A DNA stretch of 64,000 bases from Methylococcaceae bacterium (lineage in GTDB: Bacteria; Pseudomonadota; Gammaproteobacteria; Methylococcales; Methylomonadaceae). Below, piece by piece: positions 49,634 to 56,583 of this stretch (position 1 is its first letter; the number at the start of each line of letters is the position of its first letter). The notes beneath the pieces are model-generated. The model ran no database searches, had not been told where the DNA came from, and saw only the letters and a program-made list of their open reading frames with translations. The translations under genes and the position numbers were made by a program. The stretch covers positions 186,001 to 250,000 of the forward strand of contig JADKAL010000002.1 in the NCBI GenBank assembly GCA_016715325.1, in the 5' to 3' direction.

Positions 49634-50497
49634 ATGAATCAACTAACGCCGGAAGGCCAGCAAATTATCAATAACCTTGCCCAGCGCTATAATTTTAGCC
49701 CTGATGCCGTATTCAGCATGTTGCAGTCAGTCATTAACGGCAACGGCTCAATGGCGCAGTTTAACCATCGGGAATTTGGCGGCTCCGGCCAATGGATGAA
49801 GGGCGGCATGATTATGTTGGGCGATATGTTCAATAACGGCTTAAAAAATAGTGTGGGTGGGTTGTGTCAAGAACTTTCTAATCTAATCGCTAATCAACCG
49901 GGCCTTATTCAAAGCGGTAGCTTTCAGTCACAAAGCCAAGGCACCCAACAGCAAAGCAACTTCAACGGCAACTATTCTAATGGATCGCAGCAACAAAACA
50001 GTTCCGGGCCTGTGGGCGCTGTAAGCTTATTTGTGCCACCACCTGCGGGCAGTTCCGGCAACTGGTGGCCTGCAGGCTTACAATTTCCAAATAGCACAGG
50101 TGCACAAAATAATGTGCGTTATGCCTATTTTGCGAACATACGGCGACTGGCTATCGAAGCCAATGGGCATGTAACACTTTACGATACCCTGGATCACCAA
50201 ATTGGTGGCTTTTCCCAGCAACAATCAGTGGGTGGTTCTATTACGTTCACCAGCCAATACGGGTTGGTCGATGTTAATTCGCTGCCGGTCATTTCTATTG
50301 ACAATGTCCCTGTGGAAAAACCGGTTCAATCGCAGCCAGCGGCTTCCTTTCAAGCTCAGCCGGTAAATAATCAGGGTTTAACTCAAGAAGCGGATATTTT
50401 CGGGGCTATCGAGAAATTAGCCCAGTTGAAAGACAAAGGCATATTGTCGGATGCTGAGTACAGTACCAAGAAAGCTGAGTTATTAGCCCGATTGTGA
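49634..50497 (+). CDS. SHOCT-domain protein between hoxY and hoxH
   Basis: 287 residues. The N-terminal part has a helix (EGQQIINNLAQRYNFS, DAVFSMLQSVI) and a Gly/Met-rich segment. The middle is Gln/Ser/Asn-rich low complexity (about 95-135). A beta-like domain (about 140-225, NWWPAGLQFPN, LYDTLDHQIGGF) follows, and the C-terminus (about 254-287, AIEKLAQLKDKGILSDAEYS) is a SHOCT domain, a short oligomerisation module. No signal peptide. Function unknown; nothing in the sequence ties it to hydrogenase assembly. The ATG at 49634 has no strong ribosome site. Confidence 0.8.
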   Translation: MNQLTPEGQQIINNLAQRYNFSPDAVFSMLQSVINGNGSMAQFNHREFGGSGQWMKGGMIMLGDMFNNGLKNSVGGLCQELSNLIANQPGLIQSGSFQSQSQGTQQQSNFNGNYSNGSQQQNSSGPVGAVSLFVPPPAGSSGNWWPAGLQFPNSTGAQNNVRYAYFANIRRLAIEANGHVTLYDTLDHQIGGFSQQQSVGGSITFTSQYGLVDVNSLPVISIDNVPVEKPVQSQPAASFQAQPVNNQGLTQEADIFGAIEKLAQLKDKGILSDAEYSTKKAELLARL

Positions 50498-50535
50498 ATA
50501 AACTATTTTGCATTTTTGTAGATCGGATTAATGTA

Positions 50536-50672
50536 AAGGAAACTCTGATTAAGTCCTTCGACAGGCTCAGGACGAACGGTATGATGTTGATTCCGTTCGT
50601 GGTGAGTTTGTCGAACGCTCTTCTGAGCAAAGCCAAAGAGCATGAACGGAATCAACTTGTTCAGAGTCTCCT
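50536..50672. repeat. REP/MITE-like element, copy B (137 bp)
   Basis: Starts aaggaaactctgattaag and ends cttgttcagagtctcct, an imperfect terminal inverted repeat. The interior has ccttcgacaggctcagga, gaacgg and ccgttcgtggtgag...tcgaac. It is the same length (137 bp) and largely the same sequence as copy C at 62636-62772. It lies 32 bp before hoxH. Confidence 0.8.
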
Positions 50673-50704
50673 ATAAGGTAACCGTAAACATTACGAGAAT
50701 AATT

Positions 50705-52198
50705 ATGTACGAACACTTAGAAACCGCTAAGAATACTGAAAATCTCAAACGTGTCGTCGTCGATCCGGTTTCCCGGGTCGAAGGCCACGGCAAGGTAACC
50801 TTATTGCTGGACGAGAACAATAAGGTTCAGCAAGCCCGTTTGCATATCGTCGAGTTTCGTGGCTTCGAGCGTTTTATCCAGGGTCGGCCTTATTGGGAAT
50901 TGCCGGTATTAGTGCAACGTTTATGCGGTATTTGCCCAGTCAGCCATCATCTGGCGGCAGCCAAGGCGATTGACCAATTAGTTGGTATCGATCCGGTCAA
51001 TCTTCCGATCAGCGCCACCAAATTACGTCGGCTACTGCATTTCGGGCAGGTACTACAGTCGCACGCCTTACATTTTTTTCATTTATCAAGTCCTGACTTG
51101 TTGTTTGGTTTTGAAAGCGAGATCGGTAAGCGTAACATTATTGCGGTATTAAACGACTATCCCGAGATAGGTTTACAAGGTGTTAAACTGCGGAAATACG
51201 GTCAGGAAGTGATTCGCATGATTTCCGGCAAGCGCATCCACGGCACGGGAGCGATTGCTGGCGGGATGAATAAGAGCTTAAGCAAAGCCGAGCGCGATTA
51301 TTTGCTGGAAGACATCGACCAGATGATCCAGTGGTCGGCAGATTCAGTCGCGCTGATCAAAAAGGTGCATTGTTCAAACCTGCCATATTACGACGATTTT
51401 GGCACCATCCGTTCCAACTACTTAGGCTTGATCCAGCCCACTGGCGCGTTGGAACTGTATCACGGCGGTATTCGTGCCAAAAATGATAATGGTGAAACCA
51501 TTGTCGACCACTTTGATTACTGCAACTACAACGCATTGATCCACGAAGAAGTCCGCTCGTGGACCTACATGAAATTTCCTTACCTGTTGTCGCTTGGCAA
51601 AGAAGATGGCTGGTATCGCGTCGGGCCGTTGGCACGGGTGAATAACTGCGACTTTATCGACACGCCGTTAGCCGAAGCGGCGCGCGTAGAGTTTAAAGCG
51701 CATGGCGGCGAAGCGATGGTGCATAGCACACTGGCAACCCACTGGGCGCGGCTGATTGAAGTCTTGCATTGCGCCGAAAGTATTAAAATCCTGCTTAACG
51801 ACCCAGATGTCATGGGGCATGATTTAGTCGCACAAGGCGAAAAACGCTATGAAGGCATCGGCGTGATCGAAGCGCCGCGTGGCACTTTATTCCATCATTA
51901 CCAAGTTGATGAAAACGACATCGTCACCAAAGCCAATCTCATCGTCTCGACGACCAGCAACAATCAGGCGATGAACGAATCGGTGCGCCAAGTCGCAGCG
52001 GAATATTTATCCGGACAGGAACTGACCGAGCCGCTGTTGAACAATCTGGAAGTGGCGATACGGGCTTACGACCCGTGCCTTTCTTGCGCGACCCATGCCG
52101 TCGGCAAAATGCCGTTGCAGCTTGAGTTACTGGATGTTGAAGGCAAATTGATTGACAAGCTGGTCAAGCACAGCGATGGGCAAATCGAACGGTCATAA
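50705..52198 (+). CDS. hoxH: NAD-reducing hydrogenase large subunit HoxH
   Basis: Carries the Ni-Fe active site; 497 residues. The nickel cysteines are Cys74/Cys77 (RLCGICPVSHH) and Cys458/Cys461 (DPCLSCATH). The protein continues 33 residues past His464, the extension that the HoxW protease removes after metal insertion. I start at the ATG at 50705 (MYEHLE), not at an upstream in-frame codon that lies inside a repeat. All ligands are intact, so the enzyme should be functional despite the disturbed operon. Confidence 0.97.
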   Translation: MYEHLETAKNTENLKRVVVDPVSRVEGHGKVTLLLDENNKVQQARLHIVEFRGFERFIQGRPYWELPVLVQRLCGICPVSHHLAAAKAIDQLVGIDPVNLPISATKLRRLLHFGQVLQSHALHFFHLSSPDLLFGFESEIGKRNIIAVLNDYPEIGLQGVKLRKYGQEVIRMISGKRIHGTGAIAGGMNKSLSKAERDYLLEDIDQMIQWSADSVALIKKVHCSNLPYYDDFGTIRSNYLGLIQPTGALELYHGGIRAKNDNGETIVDHFDYCNYNALIHEEVRSWTYMKFPYLLSLGKEDGWYRVGPLARVNNCDFIDTPLAEAARVEFKAHGGEAMVHSTLATHWARLIEVLHCAESIKILLNDPDVMGHDLVAQGEKRYEGIGVIEAPRGTLFHHYQVDENDIVTKANLIVSTTSNNQAMNESVRQVAAEYLSGQELTEPLLNNLEVAIRAYDPCLSCATHAVGKMPLQLELLDVEGKLIDKLVKHSDGQIERS

Positions 52199-52234
52199 AT
52201 GGTTAAGCCAGATTTTGATAAGTTTAATCCGTTG

Positions 52235-52319
52235 CGGTTCGACAAGCTCACCACGAACGGATTAAACCAACAGTCGTTCGTCTTTATGCCCCAGAGGGTA
52301 CTGAGCTTGTCGAAGGACA
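52235..52319. repeat. Partial REP-like repeat between hoxH and hoxW
   Basis: Contains ggttcgacaagctcaccacgaacgg and, after 30 bp, gtcgttcgtc...gagcttgtcgaagg, the same core arms as the longer elements but without their outer ends. It fills the gap between two genes that are normally adjacent. Confidence 0.65.
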
Positions 52320-52329
52320 AAATTAGCAA

Positions 52330-52812
52330 GTGTCTAAACCTGTTCTAATTTTCGGCTACGGTAATCTCAGTCGTGGCGATGATGCACTGGGGCCTTTGCT
52401 GCTGGAATATGTAGAAAACAACATCGACTTGAAAGACATTGAACTACAGACAGACTTTCAGTTACAGATTGAACATGCGCTGGATTTGGAAAATAGGCAA
52501 TTGGTCTTGTTTATCGATGCGTCTGTCTCTTGTGAGAACGCTTATGAATTTTACGAACTGACGCCAGCCAGGGATAACAGTTACACCACCCATGCCATGA
52601 GCCCGTCGGCGGTTTTGGCGGTTTATCAGGATATAAAAAAACAAACGCCGCCGCCGTGTTTTCTCTTGAGCATCAAAGGCGAATCGTTTGAATTGGGCGA
52701 GGGTTTAAGTACAAACGCCAAAAACCATTTAGGGCAGGCGTATCGGTTTATCGATCAACTGTTGCAAGTTCTTGAGATAGCTCGATGGCGGGAATTGGCA
52801 AGCCATGCATGA
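52330..52812 (+). CDS. hoxW: Hydrogenase maturation protease HoxW
   Basis: A 160-residue M52-type endopeptidase that removes the HoxH C-terminal tail once nickel is in place. The metal-sensing acids appear in FGYGNLSRGDDALGP (Asp17 region) and VLFIDASV, and a His in TTHAMSPSAVL matches the third ligand region. It starts at a GTG (52330). Its end overlaps the hypA start by 8 bp, coupling the two. Confidence 0.9.
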   Translation: MSKPVLIFGYGNLSRGDDALGPLLLEYVENNIDLKDIELQTDFQLQIEHALDLENRQLVLFIDASVSCENAYEFYELTPARDNSYTTHAMSPSAVLAVYQDIKKQTPPPCFLLSIKGESFELGEGLSTNAKNHLGQAYRFIDQLLQVLEIARWRELASHA

Positions 52813-53146
52813 ACTGTCGCTGCTAGAGAACGTCCGTGAAATTCTGGAAGAACACTCCGTTAGCCAGAATTTTACCCAGGTCACCCAAGTGACGCTGGAA
52901 ATCGGCAAGCTTTCTTGCGTAGAGCCGGAAGCCTTGCGTTTCGGCTTTGATGTGGTGATGAAAGGTTCGTTGGCGGAAAATGCCAGACTTATAATGACTG
53001 AACTTGATGGACTCGGCCTTTGCCAGCAATGCGGTAAGCAGTTAGTGATGGAAACCCTGTATGAGCCTTGCGCTTCGTGCGGCAGTCCCGATGTTAAAAT
53101 ATTTCAAGGTAGGGAAATGAAGATCAAGGATTTAATTGTTATTTAA
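52805..53146 (+). CDS. hypA: Hydrogenase nickel-insertion protein HypA
   Basis: A 113-residue nickel/zinc metallochaperone that works with HypB. MHEL at the N-terminus provides the Ni ligand His2. The zinc site is Cys73/Cys76 (LCQQCG) and Cys89/Cys92 (CASCGS). It begins within the hoxW end. hypB, normally the next gene, is 2 kb away beyond a broken HNH gene. Confidence 0.95.
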   Translation: MHELSLLENVREILEEHSVSQNFTQVTQVTLEIGKLSCVEPEALRFGFDVVMKGSLAENARLIMTELDGLGLCQQCGKQLVMETLYEPCASCGSPDVKIFQGREMKIKDLIVI

Positions 53147-53350
53147 AAAATTGCTTAGAAAATTGCTTAGAATGGAAAAATAAATTCAAATTAATGCCAT
53201 AGATTTGACGAAGAATCAGCGTAGGCAATACAAACAAGTTAAATGTCTCAGGAGAATCAGTGAGTAAACTGGTAGCTTACAAAAATAGAGGTGAACACAA
53301 AGGGAAGTCTCTTTTCCCCCATAAGCACAAAGATGGCTTTTATGTTGCTA

Positions 53351-54471
53351 GTGTAACGTCCTCAACAAACATTAAGATATGATACAATTGGTGTCCATGA
53401 GAACGCCAATGAAAATTACACTGATTGAAGAGGATCGAACAGAACTGGAACGCTGGGTGAAGAGCCGGTCTGTTGGGGCTAAACAAAGACTACGGGCTAG
53501 AATGGTACTGATGACCGCCGAGGGCTTGTCAACAACGGTCATTATGGCAACGTTGGGGGTCAGCAACCCGACCTTGAACAAGTGGCGGAATCGCTATCTC
53601 GAAAGTGGTGTTGAAGGGCTCAAGAAAGGCAAGACCCGCCCGTCGCGGATACCGCCGCTGCCGACTGACAAAGTCCAAGAAGTCCTGGCCTTGACATTGA
53701 CCGGTAAACCGGCTGCCGCGACGCAGTGGAGTTGCCGGACGATGGCGGAGCAGGTCGGCATTTCCCGGATGGCGGTGCACGGCATCTGGCGGGAGCACAA
53801 ACTGAAGCCCCATCAAGTGAAGGGCTTTAAGGTTTCGAACGACCCGCTGTTCGCCGAAAAGTTGCGCGATGTCGTGGGCCTTTACCTGGACCCACCGGAG
53901 AAGGCCATCGTGTTTTCCGTCGACGAGAAAAGCCAAATCCAGGCGCTAGATCGTAGCCAACCCGGCCTGCCGATGAAGCCGGGAAAATGCGGGACGATGA
54001 CGCACGATTATAAGCGACATGGCACCACAACTTTGTTTGCGGCACTCGACGTGCAGACCGGAACGGTGATTGGGCAATGCCAGCCCAGGCACCGCCACGA
54101 CGAGTTCCTCAAGTTCCTGAAGACAATTGACCGGCGAACCGACAAAACCTTGGCATTGCATTTGATCGTCGACAACTATGCGACGCACAAACATGCCGAA
54201 GTAAAGGACTGGCTGGCCCAGCATCCCCGGTTCCACACACTTCACGCCAACCTCGGCCTCATGGCTCAACTTAGTCGAGCGTTTCTTCCGGGACATTACC
54301 GAGGAACGTATCCGGCGTGGTGTTTTCCACAGTGTTGACGACCTCAAAACAGCGATACAGGAGTATCTCGACCACCGCAATAGCAACCCAAAACCTTACC
54401 ATTGGACAGCCAAACCAGAGACGATCTTGGCTAAAGTAGACAAAGCTAAAGATATGTTGAGGACGTTACAC
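53351..54471 (+). mobile_element. IS630-family insertion sequence
   Basis: The ends are perfect 16-bp inverted repeats, gtgtaacgtcctcaac and gttgaggacgttacac. They are flanked by the expected TA duplication (53349-53350 and 54472-54473). Its length is 1121 bp. It carries one transposase gene with a frameshift. It is inserted in the HNH gene between hypA and hypB. Confidence 0.93.
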
Positions 54472-54474
54472 TAG
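53397..54474 (+). pseudogene. IS630-family transposase, frameshifted
   Basis: The N-terminal part has helix-turn-helix motifs (LSTTVIMATLGVSNPTLNKWRNRYL). The DDE domain has its first Asp in VFSVDEKSQIQ and its second in LIVDNYATHKH. The catalytic Glu (SWLNLVERFFRDI) is in another frame after a shift near 54235-54245. The second frame runs to a stop at 54472-54474 made from the TA duplication plus G. Start is ATG 53397 or 53409. Either the element is defective or the shift is a sequence error; programmed frameshifting is possible but I see no clear slippery run. Confidence 0.85.
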
Positions 54475-55188
54475 TACTAGCCGATTCGAAGTTGATTATA
54501 TTCATGTCAAATCCGAAGAAGAACTAGAAGCTCTCGTCCGGTCTGGTTTGAGCGCAAGGATGTCAAATCCTGATATTAAAGAGGGCGCATCTTTGATTAA
54601 GCCAGACAGTATAGAAATTGAATCAAGTAGACTACACCCAGTAACGACAGAAATTGTTCTACCAAAATTAAGTCATGAAGTTGATTTGGATATAGATTCA
54701 GTCACTAAGTCGAGAAATGAACAAGCTTTTCTGCGAGCGCACCATGCCAAAGGTGGTTTAATCGCAAATGCGTGTTGTGCCAAAACGAATATCCATTGGA
54801 GTTTTTGGTAGCCGCTCACATTAAAAAAAAGGTCTGAATGCACTAATTTAGAAAAACTGGATTTTGATAATGTCGCGGCTTTGATGTGTAAAACCGGATG
54901 TGATGATCTTTTTGAAAAAGGGTACGTAGTTGTGTCTGGTGGTGAAGTGAGAAAGAATAACAATCGAAGTAGTACGCCAGCACTTGATTTGGTCATTAAT
55001 AAAATCGTTGGTAACTCTGTAACAAACTGGTGTGGTAGTTCCTCCTATTATCAGCATCATGAAAAAAAATTTAAAATGAAATAACAAGCATTTAGGCTGG
55101 TTTGAGAGACAAAAAACAGATAATGAGCCAACAATTGTCGATTGCTTAAATTTCGTAAGTTAATATTTCATTAAATGTAAGGTAAATC

Positions 55189-55968
55189 ATGTGCGGAATA
55201 TGCGGTTGCGGTCAAACGGGTAAATCTTCTAAATTCCAGCCGATTGCTGGGAAACTAAAGCCTATTCTTGCCCATCACCCTAACCATCCCAGTCATGCCC
55301 ACGAGCATCATGATAACGAACGACTGATTAAAGTCGAACAGGATTTGCTCAGTAAAAACAATGCCTACGCAGCACAGAACCGCGCTTATTTTGAACAGCA
55401 CGGTATCTTTGTACTGAACCTAGTCTCAAGCCCCGGCGCGGGCAAGACCACCTTGCTGGTCGAAACCATTAAAGCATTAAAAGACCGGTTTCCTATTGCC
55501 GTTATCGAAGGCGACCAGCAAACCGAGCACGATGCCGATAGAATCAGGGCGACAGGCGCACCGGCAGTACAAATTAATACGGGTCGAGTTTGCCACCTCG
55601 ATGCCCATGCCATTGGTCATGCGGTTACAGAATTAAAAGTGAAAGAGCGCAGCCTGTTGTTTATCGAAAACGTGGGCAACCTAGTTTGCCCAGCCTCTTT
55701 CGATTTAGGAGAAGCACACAAAGTAGTTGTTCTGTCGGTCAGTGAAGGCGACGACAAACCGATTAAATACCCGGACATGTTTTACGCCGCCGATTTAATG
55801 GTAATCAATAAAACCGATTTATTGCCGTACGTGGATTTCGATGTCGAGCGTTGTATTCAGTATGCAAAAAATGTAAACCCCGGCATTCAGGTCATTCAGC
55901 TTTCCGCTACCAAATATGATAATTTTTCAGCTTGGACGAACTGGCTTGAACAAAATATCGTAAGGTAA
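55189..55968 (+). CDS. hypB: Hydrogenase nickel-insertion GTPase HypB
   Basis: A 259-residue SIMIBI-class GTPase that drives nickel delivery to HoxH. The N-terminal CGICGCG motif (Cys2, Cys5, Cys7) is the high-affinity nickel site. A His-rich stretch (about 29-41, HHPNHPSHAHEHH) can store nickel. The P-loop is SSPGAGKTTLL (about 80), followed by EGDQQTEHDADRI and NKTDLLPYV. It is the last hyp gene here; hypF, hypC, hypD and hypE would be needed for the Fe(CN)2CO part and are not in the window. Confidence 0.96.
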   Translation: MCGICGCGQTGKSSKFQPIAGKLKPILAHHPNHPSHAHEHHDNERLIKVEQDLLSKNNAYAAQNRAYFEQHGIFVLNLVSSPGAGKTTLLVETIKALKDRFPIAVIEGDQQTEHDADRIRATGAPAVQINTGRVCHLDAHAIGHAVTELKVKERSLLFIENVGNLVCPASFDLGEAHKVVVLSVSEGDDKPIKYPDMFYAADLMVINKTDLLPYVDFDVERCIQYAKNVNPGIQVIQLSATKYDNFSAWTNWLEQNIVR

Positions 55969-55971
55969 ACG

Positions 55972-56529
55972 TTAAGGATTGAAGATCGTAGCTAACTTTA
56001 ACACTCTGGAACTGATACGAACGCCGGCTTTTTCCATAGCGCTTACATTCACGTGAAGGTTAATTTTCGAATCCGCTACCTCTAAATAAACAGCGCCGCC
56101 GTTGGAGAGAAAATCTTCGTTTTCGCCGATTGTTAGAATATGCCGTTTGTAGCTCTCTTCGATCAAACCGGCAATATTTCTTTTTTCTTCGCCGATATAA
56201 AGTAAATGACAATTCTCCAACTGTGTGACGTCGCTTAACTTACGCAACGACAAGCTTTTGTTACCGACCGGCTTTTTATCTATCATCGAAAATGCGTTAA
56301 CAATCGTACTATCGCCCCATATACATAAATCGACTGAAGTCTTATTTTCTTTGAAAGTTTCGAGCGGCCATTCGCTAAAACGGGCGAGATTTAACGCCAG
56401 TATCGATTTAGCCGTGTATTCTTCAACCGAATCCGCAACTACCGTTTTCAAGTTAATCGAAATCATTACTGTCATGATGATTAGCAATAATCGACTAAAT
56501 GTTAGCGGAAGATGAATTGATTTATCCAC
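55972..56529 (-). CDS. YfiR-family periplasmic protein
   Basis: 185 residues with an N-terminal signal or membrane segment (about 10-32). It is a YfiR domain: YTAKSILALNLARFSEWP, LCIWGD, LENCHLLYIGEE, HILTIGENEDFLSNGGAVYL, and the ending VRISSRVLKLATI. In Pseudomonas, YfiR restrains a membrane diguanylate cyclase. Here the upstream genes on the same strand are TonB receptors and no GGDEF gene is adjacent. It converges with hypB (stops 3 bp apart). Confidence 0.88.
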   Translation of the reverse strand: MDKSIHLPLTFSRLLLIIMTVMISINLKTVVADSVEEYTAKSILALNLARFSEWPLETFKENKTSVDLCIWGDSTIVNAFSMIDKKPVGNKSLSLRKLSDVTQLENCHLLYIGEEKRNIAGLIEESYKRHILTIGENEDFLSNGGAVYLEVADSKINLHVNVSAMEKAGVRISSRVLKLATIFNP

Positions 56530-56583
56530 TGGGAAAGCGATTGCTGTTTTGCTTTTTAGCTGAAAAAATCGATGGACGCATCA

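Larger units (their letters stand above)
53260..55084 (+). pseudogene. Second HNH nuclease gene, split by IS630 and frameshifted
   Basis: A GTG at 53260 with a strong AGGAG site opens MSKLVAYKNRGEHKGKSL... up to the IS. Removing the IS and one TA restores GFYVASTSRFEVDYIHVKS and the frame continues to about 54745. Then a one-base loss (aaaggtgg where aaaaggtgg is expected) and a one-base gain (run of eight A, 54823-54830) displace the HNH domain: KCVLCQNEYPLEFLVAAHI, then RSECTNLEKLDFDNVAALMC. This is the restriction-type HNH pattern Cys-x2-Cys...AHI...N...C. The reconstructed protein is about 230 residues and unrelated in detail to the HNH gene at 48765. It lies between hypA and hypB. Confidence 0.75.

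Noticed and set aside
54230..54250. Programmed frameshift in the IS630 transposase
   Set aside because: No slippery A- or T-run at the shift point; a simple mutation or read error is more likely.
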